Shown one piece after another: positions 19,689-28,843 of a DNA stretch of 64,000 nt; position 1 is the stretch's first letter; every line of letters starts with the position of its first letter. The stretch lies in contig NZ_AUCT01000009.1 in the NCBI RefSeq assembly GCF_000429905.1, positions 62,001-126,000 of the forward strand, written 5' to 3'. The notes beneath the pieces were generated by a model. That model worked only from the letters and a program-made list of their open reading frames with translations, had not been told where the DNA came from and did not search any database. Made by a program: the position numbers and the translations under genes. The DNA is from Desulfatibacillum aliphaticivorans DSM 15576 (lineage in GTDB: Bacteria; Desulfobacterota; Desulfobacteria; Desulfobacterales; Desulfatibacillaceae).

Positions 19689-20249
19689 ATGCATAGTGAA
19701 GAAGTATTGGAGCAGGCCCGGTTTATTTTTTCCAGCGTGGTCATGATGCGGGACCTCATGTTTCGGGCTCAGAGGAAGTCGTCCTGGTTCGCCAAACGCA
19801 GCGGCCTGGAAAGCCTGACTTTGCCGCAGATGCATGCTGTTTTTGCGGTTCAGGCCCGTGGAGAGGTGACGATTTCCCAGTTGGCGGAGGCGTTGGACGT
19901 CTCTCCGCCTTCGGTGTCGGTCATGGTGGATCGTCTTGTGGAAAAAGGGGTGTTGCAGCGGCGGCATTGTAAGGAGGATCGCAGGCGCGTCATGGTCTGC
20001 ATGTCACCGAGAGTCGACGGCGCCATGAAGGAATTCGAGGACACGGGGTTAACGGTGTTTGCGGGCATTGTGGAAAAGATAGGCCCGGAAACCAGCCGGA
20101 AGTGGGTGGAGGTTTTTGAGGAAATCCGACAATCGTTGGACGACGGGGACCTGGTCGGATGGGAAAAAATTTTTAAGACGCAAATGGAGCGCCGGGGATC
20201 CATGCATTATACCGGCGGACGAACGAAATCCGGGGACGTGGACTCCTGA
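19689..20249 (+). CDS. MarR-family transcriptional regulator
   Basis: A 186-residue winged-helix regulator. The core is at about 35-135: TLPQMHAVFAVQARGEVTIS, then the recognition helix around SPPSVSVMVDRLVEKG and the wing with CKEDRRRVMV. MarR proteins bind as dimers and are usually released from DNA by small phenolic or oxidising ligands. It is the first gene of an efflux operon (adaptor, RND pump, TolC) with 57 bases to the next gene, so it most likely represses its own operon. GAGAGG precedes the ATG by 11 bases. Confidence 0.92.
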   Translation: MHSEEVLEQARFIFSSVVMMRDLMFRAQRKSSWFAKRSGLESLTLPQMHAVFAVQARGEVTISQLAEALDVSPPSVSVMVDRLVEKGVLQRRHCKEDRRRVMVCMSPRVDGAMKEFEDTGLTVFAGIVEKIGPETSRKWVEVFEEIRQSLDDGDLVGWEKIFKTQMERRGSMHYTGGRTKSGDVDS

Positions 20250-20306
20250 CAGGTTTGGTGGACGGGGGTCTTTGAGGGAATAATTTCAGACTGGCAGGTG
20301 TGAGAC

Positions 20307-21656
20307 ATGGAAAATCGAAGTGAGCCCAATCAAGAAGTTATGGTCGTTACCCGCGTGGTGCTGTGCATTTTAATTCTTGCAATCGGCGTGGGGGCGTTTT
20401 TATTTTTCAGCGCCATGAAAAAGCCGCCCAAAGAGGCTGAAAACCTGGAAAAAGCTATCAAGGTGGAGTTGCAGACAGCCCGGCTGATAGACAAAAGCGT
20501 TGCCATTACGGGCACCGGGCCCGCTAAAGTGAAGGATATGGTGAAGATTGCCCCGGAAGTGGGGGGAAAGGTGGTAAGCGTGCATCCCGACCTGGAGTTA
20601 GGGCGGCGCATTCCAAAGGGAGAGATTTTGTTTGCAATCGATCCCGTCAACTATCAGGCCGCTTATGACGTGGCGGCGGCTACGGTGGATCAGACTCGAA
20701 ACACCATTGAGCGCTTAAAGAAGCAGCAAACCATCGACACGGAGCGCCTTTCCACCATTATCCGAAACCGGGATCTGGCCCGGGCTGAATACGAAAGGGT
20801 GCGTACGCTGTTTGAAAAGAACAACGTGGGAACCCAATCGGGCGTGGATAAGGCGGAAAGCGCCTACAACCAGGCGGTGGATCAGGCGGACCAGGTGGGT
20901 CTGGCCGTGGATTTGTATCCTATTCAAATCCAGGAGACCTATAGCGCTCTGGAATCGGCCAAAGCTCGATTAAAGATGGCCAAAGCGGATTTGGAGCGCA
21001 CCAAGGCGGCCGCGCCTTTTGACGGCAGGGTGGTTTCAAAAAACCTGGAGCCCGGACAGTTTATCCAGCCCGGCGCCGCGATTTTGACTCTGGCGGACGA
21101 CTCAGTGCTTGAGGTCCACGTGCCCATTGACAGCCGGGACGCCCGGGACTGGCTGCGCTTTAAAAAACAGGAAGGCCCCAAGGACGCGGCTTGGTTCAGC
21201 GCCCTGGAACCGGTCCCCTGCGAAATCCGCTGGACCGAGGATAAGAACGGCCATTACTGGGAGGGCGCTCTGGACCGGGTGGTGGCCTTTGACAGCAAAA
21301 CCCGCACCCTGACCGTAAGCGTCAAGATTCCCGCGGAAAAGGCTCTTTCCAAGGATGATGACCAGTTGCCTCTGGTGGAGGGCATGTTCTGCAGCGTGAG
21401 CATACCCGGAAAAACTATGCAAGGCGTGGTGGAGCTTCCCCGGTGGGCGGTCAGCTTTGAAAATACGGTGTACATCAGCAACGATGACCGGTTGAAAACC
21501 GCGCCGGTCAAGGTCGTCCGGATTCAGGGGGAAAAGGCCTACGTCTCCGAAGGATTGCAGGATGGGGATCAAGTGATTGTCACTCGTCTGATCGATCCGC
21601 TTGAAAACTCCCTGTTGGAGGCCATGAACGAAAACAAGGGGGATGCCGCGTCATGA
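20307..21656 (+). CDS. RND efflux periplasmic adaptor (HlyD/MFP family)
   Basis: A 449-residue membrane fusion protein that links an RND pump to its outer-membrane channel. There is one N-terminal membrane anchor (about 9-34, no lipobox), a lipoyl-like half-motif (VAPEVGGKV region), a long alpha-helical hairpin (about 115-220), then the second lipoyl half (AAAPFDGRVV) and a beta-barrel domain. Its stop overlaps the start of the RND permease gene by four bases, showing tight coupling. The substrate cannot be deduced. Confidence 0.94.
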   Translation: MENRSEPNQEVMVVTRVVLCILILAIGVGAFLFFSAMKKPPKEAENLEKAIKVELQTARLIDKSVAITGTGPAKVKDMVKIAPEVGGKVVSVHPDLELGRRIPKGEILFAIDPVNYQAAYDVAAATVDQTRNTIERLKKQQTIDTERLSTIIRNRDLARAEYERVRTLFEKNNVGTQSGVDKAESAYNQAVDQADQVGLAVDLYPIQIQETYSALESAKARLKMAKADLERTKAAAPFDGRVVSKNLEPGQFIQPGAAILTLADDSVLEVHVPIDSRDARDWLRFKKQEGPKDAAWFSALEPVPCEIRWTEDKNGHYWEGALDRVVAFDSKTRTLTVSVKIPAEKALSKDDDQLPLVEGMFCSVSIPGKTMQGVVELPRWAVSFENTVYISNDDRLKTAPVKVVRIQGEKAYVSEGLQDGDQVIVTRLIDPLENSLLEAMNENKGDAAS

Positions 21657-24600
21657 GAAGCATAATGGAGGCTTTCGCCAGGAACCGGGTTTTCGCTAAC
21701 GTGATCCTGCTCATCATTTTAATAGGCGGGATTGTTGCCGGATTCAGGATGATCAAGGAAACCTTTCCCGAGTTCTCCCTGGACATGATCACCGTAGAGG
21801 TGGTCTATCCGGGCGCTGACCCGGAAGAAGTGGAGGAAGGCATATGCCGCAAGATTGAAGAGGCTATCGACGGGGTGGAAGGCATCAAGCAGTACACCAC
21901 CTATTCCGTGGAGAATGCGGGCACGGCGCTCATTGAAGTGAAGGAGAACTGGGACGTCCAGGAAGTCCTGGATAAAGTGCGCAGCAAGGTGGACGCCATT
22001 TCAACCTTTCCGGGCGACGCGGAAAAGCCGGTCATCACGGACCTGCCGCTTAAGGATATCGTTTGCCTGTTGTATCTTTCCGGAGATCTGTCGGAAAGAG
22101 GCCTTAAGGAATGGGCCAATGACGTGGAGGATGAAATCAAGAACCTGCCCGGCATCTCCCAGGTGGGCGTCTTTGGCGCCAGGGAATACGAAATCAGCAT
22201 AGAGATTTCCGAAGAGCGCTTGCAGGAATACGGGCTCAGCTTCGATCAGGTGGCAGGCGCGGTGGCCCGCAGCAATCTGAATTTGGCCGGCGGCGCCATC
22301 CGCACCCAGGGCGAGGAAATCCGGGTGCGCACCCTGGGGCGGAAATACACGGGCAAGGAGCTTTCGGAAATCGTGGTCCTGGCCAGCGAGAACGGAGATA
22401 TCATCACCCTGGACCGCATTGCAGCCATTCGGGACGGCTTTGCAGAAGACCCGGTGGAGGCGACCATAGACGGGGAACGTGCCGTTTTGGTGCATATTTT
22501 CAAGACTTCGGAGGAAGACTCCCTGGGCATCTCCAAAACCGTGCACAAATTCCTGGAGGAGAAACAAAAGGTTCTGCCTCCCGGCGCCAAGATCGGCCTC
22601 TTGTACGAAAGCACGGACATTCTGAAAGCCCGCATCAATCTGCTTTTGAAAAACGGATTGGTGGGGTTGATTCTCGTGTTGATTCTGCTGTTCTTGTTTT
22701 TAAACGCGCGGCTTTCCTTCTGGGGAGGCATGGGCATTCCGGTTTCCATGGCCGGCGCCTTGATCATTTGCTGGAGCCTAGGCGCCACCATCAACATGAT
22801 ATCCCTGTTTGGCTTTATTTTGGTCCTGGGCATCGTGGTGGACGACGCCATTGTGGTGGGGGAATCCATTTATCAGCATCGCCAGAACGGCGAAGGCCCC
22901 TTGGAAGCGGCGGTCAATGGAGTCCTGGAAGTGGGCATGCCGGTCACGGCGGCCGTGATCACAACCGTGGTGGCTTTCATTCCCTTGATGTTTGTCGGGG
23001 GGATCATGGGCAAATTCATTGCGATTTTGCCCGTGGTGGTCATAGCCTGTTTGGCCATCAGCTTGTTTGAATGCCTTTTCCTCATGCCCGCGCATTTGTC
23101 GCATTTGCCGGACCCGAACGCGGAGGATAAAAGCCGTTTCGCCCCGATCAGGGTCTGGAACGCTTTTTTTAACGGTTTTTCCCGAGGCCTGGAAGGCTTT
23201 GTCAAGCGCGTTTACATGCCCGTTTTGGAAAAAGCTTTGACCTGGCGCTATGTTACCTTATGCATCGCCATCGCCATCCTGATGCTTACCATGGGATTGG
23301 TTGCCGGCGGGCTTATCAAGTTCCAGGTCTTCCCTGATATCGACGGCTTTGTTATGACCGCCAACGTGGAACTGCCTCAGGGAACGCCTCCCGCGGTAAC
23401 GCAAGAGGCTGTAAAGCGAATAGACGACGCCCTGCTTCGGGTTGCGGAAAGAACGCCTACGCTTACCGGGGAGCCCATGATTAAAAGCCGGCTTTCCCTG
23501 GTGGGGCAGACTCTTGAAGATATTCCGGAAAACGGCCCGCATTTGGGGGGCGTGCAGGCGATCATGCTGGAGTCTGAATACCGGGGCGTGCATTCCAAGG
23601 ACTTGATGGTGGAGTGGGAAAAGGAAATCGGCCTGATGCCCGGCGTAAAGTCACTGACTTTTACAGGTTTGAGCGCCGGGCCTCCTGGGGCGCCTATTGA
23701 GATTTGGCTCCAGGGTAGAGACATGAACGAGATTATCGCCGCCTCCGAAGAACTCATGGAAAAGCTGGCCACTTACGAAGGCGTCAACCAGATCCGTTCG
23801 GACTATGCCGCCGGGAAGAACGAAATGCGCCTGGAGCTTAAGCCTGAAGCCCGGACCCTGGGCCTGACAGTTAACGATCTGGCCCGGCAGGTGAACTCCG
23901 GGTACTACGGGTATGAAGCGGTCAGGCTCCAGCGGGGACGGGACGACGTGCGGGTCAAGGTGCGTTACACCCAGGACGAACGCAGTCGTTTGTCGGATTT
24001 TGAGGAAATGCACGTCCGCACTCCCGACGGCTCGGAAGTGCCTCTGTACTCCGTGGCCAACGTCAGTTTTTCTCCGGGATACTCCAGGATCACCCGGACG
24101 GACGGCTTGCGCAGAGTGGCCGTAAGCGCAGGCGTGGATTCCAATAAGGCAAACACCACCGAGATATTGGTGGATTTGAACCGGTCCTTTTTTTCCGGGT
24201 TGAAGGAAAAATACCCGGGATTGCTGGTGGCGGTCCAGGGCGAGCAGAAAAAAATGCGGGAGTCCTTTGGCAGCCTGATGATCGGTTTTCCCGCCGCGTT
24301 GCTGGGAATATTGGTCATCATCGCCATCATGTTCCGTTCGTACCTGCAGCCTTTGATTATTATGGTGACCGTGCCTTTCGGCATTATCGGAGGCATTTTC
24401 GGGCATTTACTGCTGGGATACGACCTATCCATGATGAGCGCCTTTGGCGCCGTGGCCCTGGCCGGCGTGGTGGTGAATGACGCCATTGTGCTTATAGAAA
24501 GGATCAACGAAAACATCGCCGAAGGCATGGGATTCCGGGAAGCCATTATTAAAGGCGGCGGAAGGCGCTTCCGCGCCATATTCCTGACCACCTTGTCCAC

Positions 24601-24931
24601 GGTGGGCGGTCTGACTCCCTTGTTGATGGAAACCGACCTCCAGGCCAGATTCCTGATTCCCATGGGAATTTCCCTGGCCGCCGGCGTGGCTTTCGCCACA
24701 TTGCTGACCTTGCTGCTGATTCCTTGCTTGCTCATGATCCTCAACGATTTTCGCAGGACCGTCCACTTCTTCTGGAGAGGGTACTGGCCCACGCGCAGGG
24801 AGGTGGAACCGGCCATTAACAGACCTGTGCAGTCATACGCCCTGAAAGAGGAGTGTGAACCGGCCGAGCAGGAAAGTCCGCTTCCTTCGCCTTTGCCCCA
24901 TGAAGAGGAACCCCCCCCGCTTACTTTGTAG
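21653..24931 (+). CDS. RND-family efflux permease (AcrB/HAE1-like)
   Basis: A 1092-residue proton-driven inner-membrane transporter with 12 expected membrane helices and two large periplasmic loops. Proton-relay aspartates are present in helix 4 (VLGIVVDDAIVVGES) and the matching VVVNDAIVLIERINE segment is present in helix 10. The N-terminus (AFARNRVFANVILLIILIGG) is the typical first helix. The C-terminal 60 residues are a Pro/Glu-rich tail absent from most relatives. The protein is closer to the multidrug/HAE1 group than to the metal (CzcA) group on overall pattern, with moderate certainty. It is coupled to the adaptor upstream and the TolC gene 15 bases downstream. Confidence 0.95.
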   Translation: MRSIMEAFARNRVFANVILLIILIGGIVAGFRMIKETFPEFSLDMITVEVVYPGADPEEVEEGICRKIEEAIDGVEGIKQYTTYSVENAGTALIEVKENWDVQEVLDKVRSKVDAISTFPGDAEKPVITDLPLKDIVCLLYLSGDLSERGLKEWANDVEDEIKNLPGISQVGVFGAREYEISIEISEERLQEYGLSFDQVAGAVARSNLNLAGGAIRTQGEEIRVRTLGRKYTGKELSEIVVLASENGDIITLDRIAAIRDGFAEDPVEATIDGERAVLVHIFKTSEEDSLGISKTVHKFLEEKQKVLPPGAKIGLLYESTDILKARINLLLKNGLVGLILVLILLFLFLNARLSFWGGMGIPVSMAGALIICWSLGATINMISLFGFILVLGIVVDDAIVVGESIYQHRQNGEGPLEAAVNGVLEVGMPVTAAVITTVVAFIPLMFVGGIMGKFIAILPVVVIACLAISLFECLFLMPAHLSHLPDPNAEDKSRFAPIRVWNAFFNGFSRGLEGFVKRVYMPVLEKALTWRYVTLCIAIAILMLTMGLVAGGLIKFQVFPDIDGFVMTANVELPQGTPPAVTQEAVKRIDDALLRVAERTPTLTGEPMIKSRLSLVGQTLEDIPENGPHLGGVQAIMLESEYRGVHSKDLMVEWEKEIGLMPGVKSLTFTGLSAGPPGAPIEIWLQGRDMNEIIAASEELMEKLATYEGVNQIRSDYAAGKNEMRLELKPEARTLGLTVNDLARQVNSGYYGYEAVRLQRGRDDVRVKVRYTQDERSRLSDFEEMHVRTPDGSEVPLYSVANVSFSPGYSRITRTDGLRRVAVSAGVDSNKANTTEILVDLNRSFFSGLKEKYPGLLVAVQGEQKKMRESFGSLMIGFPAALLGILVIIAIMFRSYLQPLIIMVTVPFGIIGGIFGHLLLGYDLSMMSAFGAVALAGVVVNDAIVLIERINENIAEGMGFREAIIKGGGRRFRAIFLTTLSTVGGLTPLLMETDLQARFLIPMGISLAAGVAFATLLTLLLIPCLLMILNDFRRTVHFFWRGYWPTRREVEPAINRPVQSYALKEECEPAEQESPLPSPLPHEEEPPPLTL

Positions 24932-24946
24932 GATGGAGAAAAGATT

Positions 24947-26323
24947 ATGTTTCGTTATGTGGTTGCCATATTGCTGATTTTAACGTGTCCGGCCTGGGCC
25001 GCCCAAGGAGATTTGGAAAAAAGCCCGGCCTGCCCGGATTGGAAAAACGTGGATGTGCTTGACCTTACTACGGCCAAGCAAATTGCACAGGCTAACAATC
25101 CAAGCCTGGAAGCGGCCGCCCAAAGGGTCAGCCAGGCCCGGGAGAGGGTCAAGCAGGCTACGTCGACCTATTGGCCCTGGTTGGATCTTTCCGGGTCCGT
25201 GGCCCATGTGGACATGGCTGAAAACGAGTATGATGCAAACCTGGCTCAGTTGAAAATTTTCAACCCCAGGGCTACATTGGCTAATCCTGAGGACTATAAC
25301 ACGGCCAAGGCCGGCGTAAGCTGGCTGCTGTTCGACGGATTCAACCGCGAATTCTCCCGCAAGGGGGCCAAGCACGGAGTCCAGGCCTTCACCCAGTCCG
25401 AAGCGGATGTCAGACGCCAGCTTTTCAGCGCGGTGGCGGGGGCTTTTCATAACGCACAATCCGCCAGGGAGGATATCGCCATTGCCAGGGCGGATCAGGA
25501 TTTTAACCAGCGCCTGATGGAAGAAGCCAAGGTCCGCTACGACGTTGGGGCGGGATCGTTGTCCGATGTTCTGAATTTTGAAATAGCCGTACGGAGCGCC
25601 CAGACCCAGCTTATCAACAGCCAGAAAAGCTACCAGGTGGCCATGATCGGCTTGGCGGCCCTGTTGGGATTGGATGATCAGGAATTCGTATCCAAGACCT
25701 GTCTGGCCCAATTGGAAAAGGAGACGCCCCACGACCTGACTCCTCCCATAGCGGCGGAGTATACTGACTTGGCGAAAAAGAACCGGCCTGACATCTTGCA
25801 GGCCGAAGCGGCCGTCGCCCAGGCCAAAGCCTCCGTGGGCGCGGCAAAGGGGGCGTTTTATCCCACGCTTCGCCTTTCCGCGTACTCCGAGGCGTCCCGG
25901 GCTAATGATGCGGGCTTTGAAGAGGAAGACGTGGAAAACAGCGTGGCCGCCAGCCTGAGTTACAACCTGTTTGCAGGCGGATTGAACAAGGCCCAGTTGG
26001 CCGAAGCCAGGGCCGCGGAGCGGGAAGCCAAGGCAAGCCTCGTCCAGAAGGAACTTTCGGTAATTCAGGACGTGAATGAAGCCGTGGCCAGCGTCAAGGC
26101 CGCCCAGGAGCAGGTCAAGCTCCAGGAGGAGACCGCGGGGCTGGTGCAGCGGAACCGGGATCTGGTGCAGGAGGAATATAAGGCGGGCCAGACCAGCCTG
26201 GTCCGGCTTAACGAAGCCCAGAGGGATTTGATCCAGGTCCGCAGCAACTTGTCCAGGGCCAGGGTTTATCTGCGTCAGGCCTGGCATGATTTATACATGG
26301 CCGCGGCGTACATGCCTGAGTAA
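24947..26323 (+). CDS. TolC-like outer-membrane efflux protein
   Basis: A 458-residue outer-membrane channel protein. The signal peptide (MFRYVVAILLILTCPAWAAQ) is followed by two repeats of long amphipathic helices and beta strands (TAKQIAQANNPSLEAAAQRV, LLFDGFNREFSR, then ARPDILQAEAAV-like and YNLFAGG). It is the third part of the pump with the two upstream genes. The gene ends with a strong terminator, closing the operon. Confidence 0.94.
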   Translation: MFRYVVAILLILTCPAWAAQGDLEKSPACPDWKNVDVLDLTTAKQIAQANNPSLEAAAQRVSQARERVKQATSTYWPWLDLSGSVAHVDMAENEYDANLAQLKIFNPRATLANPEDYNTAKAGVSWLLFDGFNREFSRKGAKHGVQAFTQSEADVRRQLFSAVAGAFHNAQSAREDIAIARADQDFNQRLMEEAKVRYDVGAGSLSDVLNFEIAVRSAQTQLINSQKSYQVAMIGLAALLGLDDQEFVSKTCLAQLEKETPHDLTPPIAAEYTDLAKKNRPDILQAEAAVAQAKASVGAAKGAFYPTLRLSAYSEASRANDAGFEEEDVENSVAASLSYNLFAGGLNKAQLAEARAAEREAKASLVQKELSVIQDVNEAVASVKAAQEQVKLQEETAGLVQRNRDLVQEEYKAGQTSLVRLNEAQRDLIQVRSNLSRARVYLRQAWHDLYMAAAYMPE

Positions 26324-26343
26324 GAGAATCCAAATAGAATGAA

Positions 26344-26380
26344 ACAAAGGGGCGGCCGGCAATGGCCGCCCCTTTGTTTT
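26344..26380 (+). terminator. Intrinsic terminator of the RND operon
   Basis: A perfect 14-bp stem (ACAAAGGGGCGGCC, 26344-26357, with 26364-26377) and a six-base loop, followed by TTTTC. It starts 20 bases after the TolC stop codon. Confidence 0.9.
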
Positions 26381-26465
26381 CAGGGAAAACGGAGTGAGGG
26401 GGACACGATCCTTATCTCAATACTAATGCGCCGGAATTCAACACTTTAATTCCTAAAAGTTATGG

Positions 26466-27308
26466 CTATCTGTCCGGGCAGCCGGGGCCGACGATGGTGA
26501 ACTTCCATCCGGTCAGGCTGGAAACCACAGACACATTTTTTTGCTGCTCCACGTTTTTTAAACAGGGCAAAACTCCGGTTGTCCGGCACGGAGGAGCGGT
26601 TCTTTGATCCAGGCCGGAGCAAAGCGCCAAAACATTTGTTTTATCCACGGCGACAATAACCATGGAGTCGGGGACGGGCATGGCGTTTTCCATGGCTGCC
26701 GCGAAATTCTCAGCGTAAATCGCAGCGCCCACGGCGCCTGTTACGGCGCCGTTGTTAGTCACAGGAGCGCCGACGATGAAGGATTTTTTGCCCGAGGTTT
26801 TTCCCACGACAATGCTTCCCACAACCTCATCGCCTTTCATCAAGCCGGGAAAATAAGCGCGGTCTGACAGATTCTTGCCGGTAAGCCCCAGTTCGGCGGT
26901 ATAGTAAGAGCCGTCAGGGTGGATGTAAAAAACCAGCAATTGCGGGTTTTGCTCCTGAAAGGCGGATATCAGGTCCCGCATTTTTTTCCAGTCGCCGGAA
27001 CGCACCTGGGGAGTGAGGGCCAGGGTCTTGAGGTTTTGCAAAACCGCTTCCAGCCGCACGTCCGCCTGGGACGCGTAGGCCGCCAGCATGCTTTCGGCCA
27101 GATACTTCATCTGGGCGATTTGAGCCGTCTGGGGGCCATACGATCCCTTTAAGCATGGCGGGGCGTTGGGCTGTCGAGCGCCAATGCATGGGGCGGACTT
27201 AGGATTGGCTATACATGGCGGTTCGGCTGCAGCCGGGGCCAGGGACGCACAAAGAAGAACCAGTGCGGCCATGACGATCAGGGTGCGGAGATTTGCTTGC
27301 AAGGTCAT
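26466..27308 (-). CDS. Secreted single-Cache-domain protein with Pro-Cys repeats
   Basis: A 280-residue exported protein. The start at 27308 gives a clear signal peptide (LIVMAALVLLCASLAPAAA) and has AAAGGA upstream. Mature residues about 70-260 look like a PDC/Cache ligand-binding domain (LLVFYIHPDGSYY, LSDRAYFPGL, GKTSGKKSFIVGAPV). There is no second membrane helix, kinase or methyl-accepting domain, so it acts as a free periplasmic binding domain or partner of a separate receptor. Short PC(I/L) motifs recur before the domain (Cys 32, 41, 52) and again near the C-terminus, an unusual arrangement. No CxxCH haem motif is present. It is divergent from ribB. Confidence 0.82.
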   Translation of the reverse strand: MTLQANLRTLIVMAALVLLCASLAPAAAEPPCIANPKSAPCIGARQPNAPPCLKGSYGPQTAQIAQMKYLAESMLAAYASQADVRLEAVLQNLKTLALTPQVRSGDWKKMRDLISAFQEQNPQLLVFYIHPDGSYYTAELGLTGKNLSDRAYFPGLMKGDEVVGSIVVGKTSGKKSFIVGAPVTNNGAVTGAVGAAIYAENFAAAMENAMPVPDSMVIVAVDKTNVLALCSGLDQRTAPPCRTTGVLPCLKNVEQQKNVSVVSSLTGWKFTIVGPGCPDR

Positions 27309-27487
27309 ATTTTTCCTTTCAATCAAACTGGTTAGGTTTATTATCGATGATTGCTGAATAATTGTGACATGCTGTTTGCTTCCCCAAGAATAGCAGCACA
27401 GGGCGAGTGGGTGCAAGCCCCTTGCTTGCCGTTTCCTAACAAATTGATTGACTTTCCCCCTAAAAAGAGTGAAAATTTTCATGACTT

Positions 27488-27632
27488 ATTCTCAGGGCGG
27501 GGTGGAAGTCCCCACCGGCGGTATTCCAACATAAGTTGGAGAGCCCGCGAGCGCTCCCGAAGGATTCGGGAGGTCAAGCAGATCCGGTGAAAGGCCGGAG
27601 CCGACGGTAACAGTCCGGATGGAAGAGGATAA
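27488..27632 (+). ncRNA. FMN riboswitch (RFN element)
   Basis: The conserved RFN core is plainly present: TCAGGGCGGGGTGGAAGTCC, CCACCGGCGGTA, the AGCCCGCGAGCG segment, a variable hairpin (CTCCCGAAGGATTCGGGAG), GATCCGGTG, GCCGGAGCCGACGGT and the closing GTCCGGATGGAAGAGGAT. It senses flavin mononucleotide and controls the ribB gene about 200 bases downstream. The expression platform (27633-27830) contains a GCCGGTGATTTTTCGCCGGT hairpin, but I cannot say whether control is by termination or by translation. Confidence 0.95.
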
Positions 27633-27830
27633 GGCAGTTTACAACCTGCTGCAGCCGGTGATTTTTCGCCGGTCCATGCTGTTTGCCTGAAAGCCTGAGG
27701 GAGACGGGCCGCCTGTTATGTTCTGACGCGTCCAGGCGTTCGATAAGCTCATTTTCGGCTTTTGGGGAAACTGTCTATTCCCACGCCCTGATTCTGGTCA
27801 ATCTAACAATTTTGCTTTAGGAGGGTTGCC

Positions 27831-28478
27831 ATGAATCAGACTTTACTGGAACAATTTGGAAACGCCCGGGAACGGGTGGAAAAAGGGCTTCAGGCTTTGC
27901 GAGACGGGCAAGGCGTCCTTGTGGCGGACGATGAAAACCGCGAAAACGAGGGCGACTTGATTTTTTCCGCGGAGTCTTTAACGGAAGCCCAAATGGCGAT
28001 GTTGATTCGGGAGTGCAGCGGCATCGTCTGCCTGTGCATGCCGGACGAAAAAATCCGGTCCCTGGAGCTTCCCATGATGGTGGAAGACAACTCCAGCCGC
28101 TACGGCACGGCCTTTACCGTGTCCATAGAGGCGGCCCAAGGCGTAACCACCGGGGTTTCCGCCAAGGATCGGGTCACTACGGTCAAGACGGCGGCCGCTG
28201 ATGGCGCCAAGCCTGCGGACCTCAGCAAGCCGGGCCATGTCTTTCCCTTGCGGGCCAGGCCGGGCGGCGTTTTGGAGCGGCGGGGCCATACCGAGGCCAC
28301 CGTGGATATGATGCGTCTGGCCGGCCTGAAAAATCCCTGCGGCGTGTTGTGCGAACTGACAAATCCTGACGGAACCATGGCCCGCCTGCCCCAGCTGGCG
28401 GATTTCGCAAAAAAGCACGGCATGGTTCTGCTGACGGTGGAAGACTTGGCGGCCTACCGGGAAAGCCAGGAAAACTAG
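27831..28478 (+). CDS. ribB: 3,4-dihydroxy-2-butanone 4-phosphate synthase
   Basis: A 215-residue enzyme converting ribulose 5-phosphate to the four-carbon unit of riboflavin. Catalytic and metal-binding motifs are intact: DDENRENEGDLI (about 34-45) and RRGHTEATVDM (about 148-158). It is the single-domain form without the GTP cyclohydrolase II domain that is fused in RibBA, so ring opening must be done by another gene. AGGAGG lies just before the ATG. It is controlled by the FMN riboswitch and followed by a strong terminator, so it is a monocistronic unit. Confidence 0.96.
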   Translation: MNQTLLEQFGNARERVEKGLQALRDGQGVLVADDENRENEGDLIFSAESLTEAQMAMLIRECSGIVCLCMPDEKIRSLELPMMVEDNSSRYGTAFTVSIEAAQGVTTGVSAKDRVTTVKTAAADGAKPADLSKPGHVFPLRARPGGVLERRGHTEATVDMMRLAGLKNPCGVLCELTNPDGTMARLPQLADFAKKHGMVLLTVEDLAAYRESQEN

Positions 28479-28491
28479 TCCAATCGAAAAA

Positions 28492-28530
28492 AGGCCGGGC
28501 TCTCGTTTTTACAAGCCCGGCCTTGATCAA
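28492..28530 (+). terminator. Intrinsic terminator of ribB
   Basis: AAGGCCGGGCT (28492-28502) pairs perfectly with AGCCCGGCCTT (28515-28525) around a 12-base loop; an AT-rich stretch follows (CAATCATTTTTT). Confidence 0.85.
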
Positions 28531-28843
28531 TCATTTTTTGGGATGGGGCGATAATGGCTGCACCGTTCCCATTTTTGAAAAATTGTTGCCATAGATCTTA
28601 AAACATCCTTATCTTTGAGTTCTAATTACAGGATATCCTGCCTTTTTTTGATATTGGGCGAGTGTTGAAAAATTTGGGGTTGCGCTCGCATAGTATATCC
28701 TGCATAGTATGAAATAGATCACATCTTGCCCGGTGCACCACACTCCTTTAGGCCTTGTTATCCGTGGGTCGGCGCCGGAAAAAATTCGGGGGGCGGCGGG
28801 ATGCATTCTGCATTCTGGCGCAGTACGTTTAAGAGGACGTCCA
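28531..28843 (+). promoter_or_regulatory. Leader region of the EAL gene with short repeats
   Basis: No gene is seen. It holds a 12-bp palindrome, CAGGATATCCTG (28629-28640), followed by a T-run, and a direct repeat CATAGTAT at 28689 and 28703 (14-bp period). Their role is unknown; they may be regulator sites. Confidence 0.35.

Noticed and set aside
24980..26287. A 435-codon frame antisense to the TolC-like gene
   Set aside because: Mirror of a clear outer-membrane protein gene; no motifs.
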